DNA of 64,000 nt from Mesorhizobium sp. CA8 (GTDB taxonomy: Bacteria; Pseudomonadota; Alphaproteobacteria; Rhizobiales; Rhizobiaceae). Each line of letters opens with the position of its first letter. Positions within the stretch are counted from its first letter, which is position 1. The stretch is taken from NCBI RefSeq assembly GCF_020164955.1, contig NZ_JAIUHG010000013.1:62001-126000 (forward strand). Reading direction: 5' to 3'. The translations under genes were made by a program, and so were the position numbers. Below, in pieces: positions 45,425 through 54,280 of this stretch. Under the pieces are notes generated by a model. That model did no database searches. It worked only from the letters and a program-made list of their open reading frames with translations, and was not told the origin of the DNA.

Positions 45425-46240
45425 ATGGCGAAAGACCCGTTCCGCACCCGTGATCACGTCGTCGAATTTGACGAAATCGTCGCCGAGATTGTTCGCAGAA
45501 GCGCGGAGACCAGGGCGAGAATCCCGATGGTCGCCGATGTCGCCTACGGACCGAGCCGTGCCGAAACCCTGGACCTGTTCTTCCCGGAAGGAAGGCGCGA
45601 TCGGCTGCCGGTGCACATGTTCATCCACGGCGGCTATTGGCGCATGTTTTCCAAGAGCGACTATTCGTATGTCGCCGAGACCGTCACAAGCGCAGGAGCC
45701 ATTGCAGCGATCGTTGGCTATGCGTTGATGCCTGCCGTCAGGATGGTTGCAATCGTGGATCAGGTGCGCCGGGCAAGACGGTGGCTAGATGAGAGGATCG
45801 CGAATTTTGGCGGCGATCCCGGGCAACTCACAATCAGCGGTCATTCAGCGGGGGCGCATCTTGCTACCATGCTCTTCAACGACGGCAGCCAGCCGTCGGG
45901 CATCAAGGGAGCAATGCTGCTTGGCGGGCTTTACAACCTGAGGCCGTTGCAAAGCTCCTTCCTTGCTGGGGAGATCGCGCTCACCAACGAAGAGGTGGCC
46001 GGCTTTTCGCCCATCGGCCATCGTTTCGATAGTCGGGTGGCGGTCGAGATCGCGGTCGGAAGCGATGAGACACCCCCCTTCCATGGTCAAGCTGCAGCGT
46101 TTGCCGAGCACCTGGAACGGCAAGGGCTGGCCGTTTCGCGCTCGAGCTTGGCGGGCGCAAATCATATGAGCAGCATTCGCGACCTCGGCATGCCTGGCAC
46201 ACAGGCTTCGGCTTTGTTGACTCGTCTGCTGGCCAGATGA
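45425..46240 (+). CDS. Alpha/beta hydrolase (kynurenine-formamidase-like)
   Basis: A 271-residue alpha/beta hydrolase of the carboxylesterase/kynurenine formamidase type. The oxyanion-hole motif is HGGYW, the nucleophile elbow is [10 protein letters not shown], and the catalytic His lies in ANHMSSI. The ATG at 45425 is chosen; a GTG at 45413 would overlap the aldehyde dehydrogenase stop (GTGA). It is the third gene of the operon and may release the alcohol or acid that the two dehydrogenases process (inference). Confidence 0.8.
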   Translation: MAKDPFRTRDHVVEFDEIVAEIVRRSAETRARIPMVADVAYGPSRAETLDLFFPEGRRDRLPVHMFIHGGYWRMFSKSDYSYVAETVTSAGAIAAIVGYALMPAVRMVAIVDQVRRARRWLDERIANFGGDPGQLTISGHSAGAHLATMLFNDGSQPSGIKGAMLLGGLYNLRPLQSSFLAGEIALTNEEVAGFSPIGHRFDSRVAVEIAVGSDETPPFHGQAAAFAEHLERQGLAVSRSSLAGANHMSSIRDLGMPGTQASALLTRLLAR

Positions 46241-46480
46241 AAGGCTTAGACGCCAGCGATCGAAAGTCGTCTTTCGGTAAGGATAGGATCTGCTCCGAAC
46301 ACCATGAGGCGCATCTCGGACGGCAATATCCGGGTCACGGAAGCAGACCCTGGCGCCCCTGTTGATGTGGGCGCTTCCGGGCAGCCAATCAAAACGATTG
46401 CCAAACGGACGAAACAATAACTCTGGCAGCGTGTTCTGCCTTAGATGGGTGTGCGGGCATTTTCTCATCTGGAGGCGACG

Positions 46481-46707
46481 ATGAGCTCTAATGGCCTCGA
46501 CGTGTTCGACAAGACGATACCAGACCACCAATATCTGGCTGAAGGAGATCATGGATGATCTCGGGCCGGATCGGCAGGCATACCCTTGGCGTTGTCCTGC
46601 GGACCTTGCGCGACAGCCTGCCCCCGGACCTGGGAGCCAATCTCGCCGCCGAGTTGCCGCTCCTGATCCGCGGAGCCTATTACGATCAGTACAACCCCAG
46701 CAGATAG
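46481..46707 (+). pseudogene. Frameshifted DUF2267 gene
   Basis: A good ribosome site (GGAGGCGACG) and ATG at 46481 start [13 protein letters not shown]. The match then jumps frame to [19 protein letters not shown], and again to [20 protein letters not shown] followed by [13 protein letters not shown], stopping at TAG 46705-46707. These three pieces are the successive parts of a DUF2267 protein with two frameshifts and a small deletion. It is decayed rather than functional. It sits in an 819-bp gap that otherwise lacks genes. Confidence 0.75.
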
Positions 46708-47059
46708 TGAGCGACGCGATCGGTTCGCGCCAGAAAAGCTCCGCCGAGGTCTTTAGCCATTTGGCGTGCTGATTGACCATGGAATCGACGATATGGATGA
46801 AGCTAGGCGTTCCCTCGCCGCCGCCAAATCCCGTTCCTTCGCCAGGACCGGCCGATACCGCCTCGGCCGGTCCGAATTGCCGGCCTCCGTCGCGTCTTCC
46901 TATCGGGCGCTACGGGTTTCCTCATCACAGCTGTACTGGCGCTTTGCATAGAGGGGTTTCGGGATTGGGCGCATTCTGGGCGCTTGGGTTTGTTGCGGCC
47001 GCCAACAAGGGAACCAACCGCAATCGTGATGGTTCGGAAACCAACAGCGGAGCCTCGCA
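46708..47059. other. Degenerate intergenic stretch before the thiamine enzyme
   Basis: 352 bp with no credible frame. A fragment around 46890-46960 ([20 protein letters not shown]) looks like the start of a membrane segment but has no start or full gene. It probably holds the promoter of the gene at 47060. Likewise 46241-46480 shows nothing recognisable. Confidence 0.4.
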
Positions 47060-48820
47060 ATGCCCAATGCAGCCGAAATCCTCGTCGACACCTTGATTGC
47101 CTGGAACGTCGAAGTCGTGTTCGGGCTCCCCGGCGACGGCATCAACGGCGTCATGGAGGCGCTGCGCAAAAACCAGGACAAAATTTCTTTCATTCAAGTG
47201 CGGCACGAGGAGTCGGCCGCGTTCATGGCCTGCGCCTACGCGAAATGGACAGGCAGGCTCGGCGTGTGCCTCGCAACGTCCGGACCCGGCGGCACCCACC
47301 TTCTGACCGGCCTTTATGATGCCAAGCTCGACCAGGCCCCGGTGTTGGCGATCACGGGCATGCAGTTCCACGATCTTATCGAGACATTCACGCAGCAGGA
47401 CGTCGATCTGACCCGCGTCTTCAACGATGTGAGCGTCTATAACGTCCAGGTATCGGATGCGGCGCATATGGAGAACGTGGCGAGCCTTGCCTGCCGCACG
47501 GCGCTCGCCCGCAAGGGCGTCGCTCATCTTTCGATAGCCAGCGATATCCAGGAACAGCCCGCCGACGCAGCCAAGCGGTCCAAGCGCAACCGGCCGGCGC
47601 ACACGCCGCAGGACATGTTCGCTCCTCACTGCCTCGCCGAGGATGCGGAGTTGGACAAGGCCGCGGCCATCCTCAACGACGCGCGGCGCGTGGCGATCCT
47701 GGCGGGACGCGGAGCCATCGGCGGGGCGGCCGAACTCGAAGACACGGCGAGGCTGCTGAAGGCGCCGATCGTCAAGGCGCTGCTCGGCAAGGCGGTGCTG
47801 CCGGACGATCATCCCTATACCACCGGCGGCATCGGCATTCTGGGCACCTTGCCCTCGCAGCAGGCGATGGAAACCTGCGATGCCGTCCTCATTGTCGGCT
47901 CGACCTTCCCCTACATCGAATATTATCCGCAGCCGGGCAAGGCGCGTGGCGTCCAGATCGACTGCGACGCGCAGCGCATCGGCTTGCGCTACCCGGTCGA
48001 GGCCGGCCTGGTCGGTGACGCGGCGGAGACCTTGCGCGCCCTCAACAAGCGGCTGGAGCAGAAGAGCGATGGCGAATTCCTGGCGACGGCGCAAAGCTCG
48101 ATGCAAAAATGGCGCGAGATGATGCGCCAATCCGAAGACAGCTCGGCGCATCCGCTCAAGCCGCAGCGTATCGCGCGCGCCTTCGGCGAACGCCTCGCCG
48201 AAAACACGATACTGGCGGCCGATTCCGGTCAGAACACGGAACTGGCCGCTCGCCATGCCGATCTTGGCGCGGGGCAAGCCTTCGGCGTTTCGGGCGCGCT
48301 TGCTTCCATGTCCTGCGGTTTGAGCTACGCGATCGCCGCGGGCATCGCCTTTCCCGGCCGTCCGGTCGCGGCGATCGTCGGCGATGGCGGGCTCGCCATG
48401 CAGCTCGGCGAATTTTCTACGGCGGTGCGCTACGGCATTCCGCTGAAGCTCCTGGTCATCAAGAACAACATGCTGAACCAGATCGCCTGGGAGCAGATGA
48501 TGTTCCTCGGCAATCCCCAGTTCGGCTGCGAATTGCAGCCGATCGATTTTGCCAAGGCTGCGGAGGCGATGGGCGGAAAAGGCTTCAGCATCGAGCGGGC
48601 GGACGATGTCGAGCGCGTGCTCGACCAGGCCTTCGCCGCCAGCGGGCCGGTGATCATCGAAGCGCTGGTCGACGCCTATGAGCCGATGATGCCGCCGAAG
48701 ATGCCGCGCGACTACGCCAGGAACTTCCGCAAGGCGCTGCCCCAGACTCCGGGCCGCGACCTGATCGAGGAAAATGTCGCCCGGCAGCCGGCCAAGACGA
48801 TGATGGAAGCAGGCGAATAG
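47060..48820 (+). CDS. Thiamine diphosphate enzyme, pyruvate oxidase/PoxB-like
   Basis: A 586-residue TPP-dependent enzyme of the acetolactate synthase/pyruvate dehydrogenase (quinone) family. It has the catalytic Glu in VRHEESAAFMA (about residue 50), the FAD/middle domain, and the TPP/Mg motif IVGDGGLAMQLGEFS with NN in IKNNMLNQ. The C-terminus is a short tail like PoxB (TPGRDLIEENVARQPAKTMM), the membrane-association region in PoxB. It would convert pyruvate to acetate and reduce quinone. The start at 47060 is preceded by GGAG. It lies 12 bp before the methyltransferase/esterase fusion, so the two are co-transcribed. Confidence 0.8.
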   Translation: MPNAAEILVDTLIAWNVEVVFGLPGDGINGVMEALRKNQDKISFIQVRHEESAAFMACAYAKWTGRLGVCLATSGPGGTHLLTGLYDAKLDQAPVLAITGMQFHDLIETFTQQDVDLTRVFNDVSVYNVQVSDAAHMENVASLACRTALARKGVAHLSIASDIQEQPADAAKRSKRNRPAHTPQDMFAPHCLAEDAELDKAAAILNDARRVAILAGRGAIGGAAELEDTARLLKAPIVKALLGKAVLPDDHPYTTGGIGILGTLPSQQAMETCDAVLIVGSTFPYIEYYPQPGKARGVQIDCDAQRIGLRYPVEAGLVGDAAETLRALNKRLEQKSDGEFLATAQSSMQKWREMMRQSEDSSAHPLKPQRIARAFGERLAENTILAADSGQNTELAARHADLGAGQAFGVSGALASMSCGLSYAIAAGIAFPGRPVAAIVGDGGLAMQLGEFSTAVRYGIPLKLLVIKNNMLNQIAWEQMMFLGNPQFGCELQPIDFAKAAEAMGGKGFSIERADDVERVLDQAFAASGPVIIEALVDAYEPMMPPKMPRDYARNFRKALPQTPGRDLIEENVARQPAKTMMEAGE

Positions 48821-48832
48821 GAAGGAATCCTT

Positions 48833-50824
48833 ATGCTCGATCTTTCCCGCGAGCGCCGTCGGATGGTCGATGTGCATCTCAGCCGCCGCGGCATCCACAA
48901 TCGGGAGATATTGGCGGCGATGCGGGAGGTTCCGCGCGAAGCCTTCGTCGATCCTGGCTACGAGGAATTCGCCTATGAAGACGGACCGTTGCCGATCGCG
49001 GAGGGGCAGACCATATCGCAGCCCTATATCGTCGCCTTCATGCTGGAAATGGCGGAGATCGGTCCGGGAGATCAGGTCCTCGAAGTCGGCACGGGATCGG
49101 GCTACGCTGCCGCCGTCATGAGCCGCGTCGTCGACCATGTCTACACGATCGAACGCCATGCGGCGCTGGCCGAGACAGCACGGCGGCGCTTTCAAAAACT
49201 AGGCTACGGCAATATCGAAGTTCGGACCGGCGACGGCACCAGAGGCTGGCCGGAAGCGGCGCCCTTCGACGCCATCGTGGTAGCGGCGAGCGGGCCGGGC
49301 GCGCCGCTGGCCTTGCAGCAGCAGCTCGATGTCGGCGGCAGGCTGGTTATCCCGGTCGGCGACGATCCTGACGAGCAGCGGCTGCTCAAGGTAACCCGCA
49401 CCGGCGCATCGACTTACAGCGAGGAGGATTTCGGTGGGGTGCGCTTCGTCCCCTTGATCGGCGAACAGGGCTGGCCGGAGGAAAGCCGCCCAGGAATTGC
49501 CCGCACGATGCCGCTTGCCCGCCCGCGCAGCCTGCCGGAGATGATCGCGGCGGCAGCCGAGCCGCTTTTGGACTTCGACGATCCCGGCTTCGCCGAAGCG
49601 TTCGACCGGTTTGCGGACCGGCGGATCGTCCTGCTTGGCGAGGCCAGCCATGGCACGTCGGAATTTTACCGGGCGCGCGCGGCAATAACAAAAAGGCTGA
49701 TCGAGAGGCATGGCTTCACCATCGTCGCGGTCGAGGCTGATTGGCCCGATGCCGCCGCGATCGACCGCTATGTCCGCGGCCGCGGCGCCTCGCCCGGTGC
49801 CGATCGGCCGTTCCAGCGCTTTCCAACCTGGATGTGGCGCAACACCGACGTCGCGGCATTCGTGGAATGGCTGCGCGAGCATAATGACAAGGTCAAGGCA
49901 CTCCAGCCGCAAGCAGGCTTTTATGGCCTCGATATCTACAACATGCGCGGCTCGATCGCCGCGGTCCTGGAATATCTCGACCACGTCGATCCGGAAGCGG
50001 CGAGGGTTGCGCGGGAACGCTATGGCTGCCTGACGCCGTGGCAGACCGAACCGTCTACCTATGCCCGGGCCGCGCTGACCAAAGGCTATCGCGACTGCGA
50101 GAAAGCGGTCCTACAGCAGTGCCGCGACATGCTGGCGAGGCAACTCGATCATGCCGGCCGGGACGGCGACGAACTTTTCGACGCCGCGCAAAACGCCAGG
50201 CTCATTGCCTCCGCCGAGCGTTATTACCGCACCATGTACTATGGCGGATCGCAATCCTGGAACCTGCGCGACACGCATATGTTCGAAACGCTGGAACGTA
50301 TTCTCGGCGCGCGGGGTCCGAACGCCAAAGCCGTGGTGTGGGCGCACAATTCCCATATCGGCGACGCCCGTTACACCGAAATGGGAATCTCGCGCGAGGA
50401 AGTGAATATCGGCCAGCTCTGCCGGCAGCGGTTCGGCGATGCCGCGGCGCTCATCGGTTTCGGCACGCATGCAGGCACTGTCGCCGCGGCAACGGACTGG
50501 GACGGCGAGATGGAAATCAAGTCGGTGCGGCCTTCGCGCGAGGACAGCTACGAGCGGCTCTGCCACGACGCCGGCATCGAGCGGTTCCTGCTTGACCTCG
50601 GACGCGATCCGAAGCTGCGCGACCGGCTGACGGAGCGTCGCCTGGAACGATTCATCGGCGTGATCTACCGACCGGAAACCGAACTGCACAGCCATTATGC
50701 CGACGCTTCGCTGGCGCGGCAGTTCGACGCCTTCGTCTGGTTCGATCAAACCAGCGCCGTCACGCCTCTTGGACCCGAGCACGCGGCTGGAGGCATGCCC
50801 GAAACCTACCCATTCGGCGTTTGA
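48833..50824 (+). CDS. Fusion of protein-L-isoaspartate O-methyltransferase and erythromycin-esterase-type domain
   Basis: A 663-residue two-domain protein. Residues 1-215 are a PCMT (isoaspartyl repair methyltransferase): GQTISQPYIVAFMLEMAEI, the SAM motif VLEVGTGSGYAAAVMSRV, and DAIVVAA. Residues about 230-655 are an erythromycin-esterase/EreA-like domain: LLGEASHGTSEFYRARA (His), VAVEADWPDAAAID (Glu) and WAHNSHIGDAR. Both domains look complete. The start at 48833 is preceded by AGGAA and it is 12 bp after the PoxB-like gene. The combination suggests a stress or repair role rather than antibiotic resistance. Confidence 0.88.
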   Translation: MLDLSRERRRMVDVHLSRRGIHNREILAAMREVPREAFVDPGYEEFAYEDGPLPIAEGQTISQPYIVAFMLEMAEIGPGDQVLEVGTGSGYAAAVMSRVVDHVYTIERHAALAETARRRFQKLGYGNIEVRTGDGTRGWPEAAPFDAIVVAASGPGAPLALQQQLDVGGRLVIPVGDDPDEQRLLKVTRTGASTYSEEDFGGVRFVPLIGEQGWPEESRPGIARTMPLARPRSLPEMIAAAAEPLLDFDDPGFAEAFDRFADRRIVLLGEASHGTSEFYRARAAITKRLIERHGFTIVAVEADWPDAAAIDRYVRGRGASPGADRPFQRFPTWMWRNTDVAAFVEWLREHNDKVKALQPQAGFYGLDIYNMRGSIAAVLEYLDHVDPEAARVARERYGCLTPWQTEPSTYARAALTKGYRDCEKAVLQQCRDMLARQLDHAGRDGDELFDAAQNARLIASAERYYRTMYYGGSQSWNLRDTHMFETLERILGARGPNAKAVVWAHNSHIGDARYTEMGISREEVNIGQLCRQRFGDAAALIGFGTHAGTVAAATDWDGEMEIKSVRPSREDSYERLCHDAGIERFLLDLGRDPKLRDRLTERRLERFIGVIYRPETELHSHYADASLARQFDAFVWFDQTSAVTPLGPEHAAGGMPETYPFGV

Positions 50825-50878
50825 CGCTGGAACATTCGGCGCCGCTTCCGGTTCAGAAAGACAAGAGCGAGGAAAACC

Positions 50879-51082
50879 ATGAGCGGAAACCAGCACCCGA
50901 AATCGAAAAAACCGAGCGACGCGGATATGGCGAACGATCCAGGCATCGGCACGTCCAAGGGCACCATCAAGGAGGGCGACGAGCTGGAGCATGGCGAGAA
51001 CACGGTCGAAGGGGACGTCGAGAACGACACTAACGCCGCCGGTGGAATCAACCCGAGGCAGAAAATCCGTACAAACAAATAA
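50879..51082 (+). CDS. Small hydrophilic protein
   Basis: A 67-residue charged, low-hydrophobic protein (MSGNQHPKSKKPSDADMAND, then GTSKGTIKEGDE). It has no signal peptide, helix or known motif. The gene follows the fusion gene after 54 bp with AGGAAAACC before the ATG. It resembles other small polar stress proteins of rhizobia. Function unknown. Confidence 0.6.
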   Translation: MSGNQHPKSKKPSDADMANDPGIGTSKGTIKEGDELEHGENTVEGDVENDTNAAGGINPRQKIRTNK

Positions 51083-51213
51083 TCGTTCTTACGTTGCTAT
51101 GCCCCGAACAGCGTGACAACGAAGTATAATTTGTGCATAGCCCAGTTGGAACATCGGCAGGAGTCTCTTGTTTGAATCGTATCGCAATCAGGCGATAAAA
51201 TAGGAGACTCCCC

Positions 51214-51534
51214 ATGATTAGACTTCTCTCGGCTTCGGCTGTCGCAATCGTGCTCGCCACATCCGCAATGGCACAGTCCAGCGGGTCCGGAACCAGTGGC
51301 AGCGGGACCGGCGCCACGACGGGCACCAACGGCACAGGGACCACGACCGGGACCAGTGGCATGAACAACAACGGCAATGGCGGCACGATCGATCCGAACG
51401 CCACAAACAGCACGAACACGACAGCCAAGCCCAACGGAGGCAGCGACCGGTGCAAGGACGCGGCCGGAAACGACATCGATAACAACACCGCCAGTGGCAA
51501 CACCACATCCAACATGCAGAATTGCAACAAGTAG
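51214..51534 (+). CDS. Secreted Gly/Thr/Asn-rich protein
   Basis: A 106-residue exported protein. The signal peptide is MIRLLSASAVAIVLATSAMA (residues 1-20), followed by a Ser/Gly/Thr repeat-like tract (SGSGTSGSGTGATTGTNGTG) and a Cys-containing C-terminus (RCKDAAGNDIDNN, ending MQNCNK). The ribosome site AGGAGA precedes the ATG. Two Cys could form one disulfide. The low-complexity composition is of the type seen in surface or matrix proteins. A terminator follows at 51564. Confidence 0.7.
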   Translation: MIRLLSASAVAIVLATSAMAQSSGSGTSGSGTGATTGTNGTGTTTGTSGMNNNGNGGTIDPNATNSTNTTAKPNGGSDRCKDAAGNDIDNNTASGNTTSNMQNCNK

Positions 51535-51563
51535 GCTCGTCAGCCTGCTGCCTTGCACAGAAA

Positions 51564-51590
51564 AAGGCCCGCCTTTCAGGGACGGGCCTT
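51564..51590 (+). terminator. Rho-independent-like terminator
   Basis: An 8-bp stem, AAGGCCCG (51564-51571) with CGGGCCTT (51583-51590), is preceded by As and followed by CTTCCTT. It lies 30 bp after the secreted-protein stop and may serve both this gene and the convergent gene starting at 52013. Confidence 0.7.
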
Positions 51591-51623
51591 CTTCCTTGGC
51601 GATCTGCGGTCGAGCCTCCCGCC

Positions 51624-52013
51624 CTACATCCCGCGGTCCGGAACATAAAGGCAGAAGGAGTGCTGGGATTGGGTGTCGCCGCCAGGCTTGCACTCGTGAA
51701 AATACTCGTCACGCGATCGCTTGATGCGGTGATCGCTGTAGGGGATCAGTTCGCCGGTCGAGAGCTGATAGCCGTATTTCGTCTCCTTCACGTCCGAAGG
51801 CGGCGCCTGATAGCAATCCACCCCGGCGCAGCATGAAGGATCGTACTGCCAGCCTGCCGGCGCCTGGTGCGCCAATGCCGGGACGCAAAGGAAACTTGCC
51901 ACGATGCTTGCCGGCAAAACCAGCCAGACCTTCGATCGGCGCTGCTTGGTTGATCGGCAGGCCACCGCGCCTGTCCGTTTTGGGAGGCATCTGCTTGGGG
52001 CTGTTCTGTCCAT
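51624..52013 (-). CDS. Secreted Cys-containing hypothetical protein
   Basis: A 129-residue protein. An internal hydrophobic stretch (KVWLVLPASIVASFLCVPAL, then AHQAPAGW) looks like a signal peptide, with a 40-residue leader if the ATG at 52013 is used. The mature part has CCAGVDCYQAP and HECKPGGDTQSQHSFCLYVP, a Cys-rich pattern that repeats in rhizobial hypothetical proteins. The start is uncertain because no ribosome site is clear. Function unknown. Confidence 0.55.
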   Translation of the reverse strand: MDRTAPSRCLPKRTGAVACRSTKQRRSKVWLVLPASIVASFLCVPALAHQAPAGWQYDPSCCAGVDCYQAPPSDVKETKYGYQLSTGELIPYSDHRIKRSRDEYFHECKPGGDTQSQHSFCLYVPDRGM

Positions 52014-52151
52014 CGCCGGTCCGCCGTGTCTGCGGCGGCCCCGGATAGGCCCCGGGGCCTCACAATCCGCCGCCGGCATGCGGAGTCGCCGACGGCGGTT
52101 GCTACCGAACCTCAAAGTCGAAGCTATGTTCCACGGCGCATCCGGTCCGGC

Positions 52152-52463
52152 TCAGTCCTTCACATAGGCGCCGGGCTGACGGCCGCTCCGGGGCGCCTTT
52201 GCGTCCTTGGAGCGCTCCGCGACGGCCGGGCCTGCGCCTGAACTCTTTTCCGTCGCCGGGCTTGGTGTCTGACGGGCCGGATTGCGGCCCTCGGACTGAT
52301 GGGTTTTGTCCTCGACCTCACCGTGCTTGCGGCTGAGACCTGGACCGACATGGGGCTTTTCGTTGCTGGCGGCGTCCTGGGAGAACTGGTCGCTTGGATC
52401 CGGATCGGTGTTGGGGGGATATTTCCTGGCGCCCGTCTCGCGGCGGTTCTGGCTGTCCTTCAT
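52152..52463 (-). CDS. Small hydrophilic hypothetical protein
   Basis: A 103-residue polar protein rich in Pro, Ser, Lys and Glu, without helix or signal peptide, beginning MKDSQNRRETGARKYPPNTD. The start at 52463 follows AGGAGA. It belongs with the other small polar genes here, some of which resemble stress-induced or disordered proteins. Function unknown. Confidence 0.6.
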   Translation of the reverse strand: MKDSQNRRETGARKYPPNTDPDPSDQFSQDAASNEKPHVGPGLSRKHGEVEDKTHQSEGRNPARQTPSPATEKSSGAGPAVAERSKDAKAPRSGRQPGAYVKD

Positions 52464-52612
52464 GACGATCTCCTGTTGGATGAAAGATAACATTTCGACG
52501 AAGGCGGCGTTCCCAATGCGGCGCGGTCCGATTCAAGTCTTGATGGAACAAACCTCCCGTCGCCCGATTAGGCCTGGCTTCAGCGCCAGCCCGGCGCGAG
52601 AGGAGGTTCCGC

Positions 52613-52816
52613 ATGGACAGGCAAGAACGCATCAGAGAACGCGCCCATGAGATCTGGGAGCGCGAACGCCGCCCCGAGGGACGCCAGCAGGAACATTGGG
52701 ATCAGGCTGTCCAGGAGATCGAGTCGGAAAGTTCGGAAGCCGAGCGCGGCCCGGTTGCCCCCGATCCGGTGGTTGGCGTCGGCTCCGATCCGACCGTCAA
52801 CAAGCCAGGCGGCTAG
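52613..52816 (+). CDS. DUF2934 protein
   Basis: A 67-residue DUF2934 protein with the family pattern IRERAHEIWERERRPEGRQ and EHW. Its C-terminus is polar and disordered. The ribosome site GGAGGTTCCGC precedes ATG 52613. Function unknown; these are common in rhizobia, often near stress genes. Confidence 0.8.
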   Translation: MDRQERIRERAHEIWERERRPEGRQQEHWDQAVQEIESESSEAERGPVAPDPVVGVGSDPTVNKPGG

Positions 52817-52822
52817 AGCCCG

Positions 52823-52960
52823 ATGCGTCGTATCATTGCCTTGGTCGTCATCGTGGTGATCGTGGCGGTTGCTGTATGGGTCTGGGCCGACCACGCTGGC
52901 AGGCGTCCGAGCGGCGGTGCCCAGCAGCCTTCGCCGCACGCTATCGACCAGAATGGCTGA
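52823..52960 (+). CDS. Small single-helix membrane peptide
   Basis: A 45-residue peptide, six bases after the DUF2934 stop. It has one strong helix at residues 4-22 (IIALVVIVVIVAVAVWVW) followed by a polar tail ending AIDQNG. It is short and easily missed. The spacing suggests co-transcription with DUF2934. There is no recognisable family, so it may be a chance frame, but the helix and position support it. Confidence 0.5.
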   Translation: MRRIIALVVIVVIVAVAVWVWADHAGRRPSGGAQQPSPHAIDQNG

Positions 52961-53210
52961 GAGGATGGAGCCGCGTCACCGGGTGGCGACGTCGTCTCCG
53001 CAAGATTCCCCCGCGCTGTCGTTGTCATGGTTCGACTTCGTCGTGCCAGCGGAAAGGTTCCATGCGGCCTGCCGCCTGAACCGATGTGCATAGGCACGGG
53101 GACCGAACAGCCGCCCTCGCATTTCATCGATCGGTTTCCGTGCGAACTCCTTGTCGGGCGCGGCGCGCCGAGCCGCCGGCGACCTGCGCTCGCCGGGCGG
53201 CTAGCCTTCT

Positions 53211-53642
53211 TCAATGCAGGAAGCGGCTTCTGAGCCAGGCGAAGAACCGGTTGCCGCTAATCAGCCTACGCACCCGCGCCGCGGCCCAACTGGCCTGCAT
53301 CGTCGACCCGGCATGGCAGCTGCAGACGACGTCATGCAATTGCCAATCGGAGAGTTCGAAAAAGCGCTTCGCCTCGCCATAAGTGTCCGATTGCAATCCG
53401 GCCGCGCGAAGCAACGGATCATCAAACGCAACCGTGAGCGGGGATCCGTCCGCCCGCACCCGTTCGCGAACTTCAGGATCGACATATTCGGTTCCCGTCA
53501 GGGCCGAGAGGCAACGCAGAGGATTTCGGTCGAGCAATTCCGCCCACCGCTCGATCCGCTGCGCTCTTGTTGCCAGAGGAACCAATCCAAGCCGATCGAC
53601 GACTGCCACCGATTGAAGTTCATATGAGGTCTGATGCTTCAT
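53211..53642 (-). CDS. Hypothetical protein
   Basis: A 143-residue soluble protein starting MKHQTSYELQSVAVVDRLGL. It has a Cys pair in VVCSCHAGS and a basic C-terminus (RVRRLISGNRFFAWLRSRFL). The start at 53642 follows AGGAGACAGCA, a good ribosome site. No known domain is recognised. Function unknown. Confidence 0.6.
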   Translation of the reverse strand: MKHQTSYELQSVAVVDRLGLVPLATRAQRIERWAELLDRNPLRCLSALTGTEYVDPEVRERVRADGSPLTVAFDDPLLRAAGLQSDTYGEAKRFFELSDWQLHDVVCSCHAGSTMQASWAAARVRRLISGNRFFAWLRSRFLH

Positions 53643-54031
53643 TGCTGTCTCCTGTGGTTGTGGCGGCGACATCTGCACAGCGGCACGGCAGATCCTGCCG
53701 GGGCACAAAGCCCACGCCTGCGAGGGACAGACCCGGGCCGATCAGGTGTTGCCCACCGATCTTCGACAGACGCCTTGAAGCGGCGTCTGAAGCAAACCCG
53801 AACTGCCAGCGATGTCCAATGTTCCCGGACATCCTTCGCAACGACACGGCTTCCTACCAGGCTCGATCGAGCTGCATGTGGCGCGTCAATCGGCACCAAT
53901 GGAACATCGGGCATATTGCAGGGCTAATCAGCTGACCGGTCGCTTCGAATGCGACGGCGCCAGACATGTGCAGCAGCTGGTCGAGTGTAACGATGAGAAA
54001 AGCTCAGATCGTAGGCCACCAGCCTTACCGT
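53643..54031. other. Intergenic gap after the cytochrome oxidase operon
   Basis: A 389-bp gap between the end of the ctaF gene and the gene starting at 53642. I see no conserved frame or RNA gene. It contains the end of the long respiratory operon and the promoter of the hypothetical gene. Confidence 0.45.
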
Positions 54032-54280
54032 TTATCGCCCGATCAGCGTCAACCCGAACAGGATGACGAGCCAAAGCCCGGCGGCCGCGACGGCCAGCCG
54101 CGGCAACGTGCCGGTCAGATGCATGAACAGCATGGCGATCAGGATCGCCTTTGCGGCGGCGATCGCCAGGTTGAGCGCGACGTTGAACCCGCCGAGATCG
54201 ACGAAGGACGAGCCGACCGTCAGTGTCAGCAGCGCGAGCAGCCCGAGATAGCCGAAGGTGAGTTTGCGCAATTCGCTCAT
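54032..54280 (-). CDS. ctaF: Cytochrome c oxidase subunit IV
   Basis: An 82-residue membrane protein with two or three helices, as in the bacterial COX4_pro subunit (TFGYLGLLALLTLTVGSSFV and AIAAAKAILIAMLFMHLTGT). The start at 54280 overlaps the end of subunit III by 4 bp (ATGA). It is the last gene of the act-cta operon. A longer frame reading back to 54646 is a shadow of subunit III. Confidence 0.85.
   Translation of the reverse strand: MSELRKLTFGYLGLLALLTLTVGSSFVDLGGFNVALNLAIAAAKAILIAMLFMHLTGTLPRLAVAAAGLWLVILFGLTLIGR

Noticed and set aside
46241..46480. Possible small gene or element between the hydrolase and the DUF2267 remnant
   Set aside because: No start with a ribosome site, no conserved motif and no repeat; treated as plain intergenic sequence.
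46925..49195. A 756-codon minus-strand frame opposite the PoxB-like gene
   Set aside because: It is the antisense shadow of a gene with full TPP motifs. High GC codon usage keeps the opposite frame open, and no family motif is visible.
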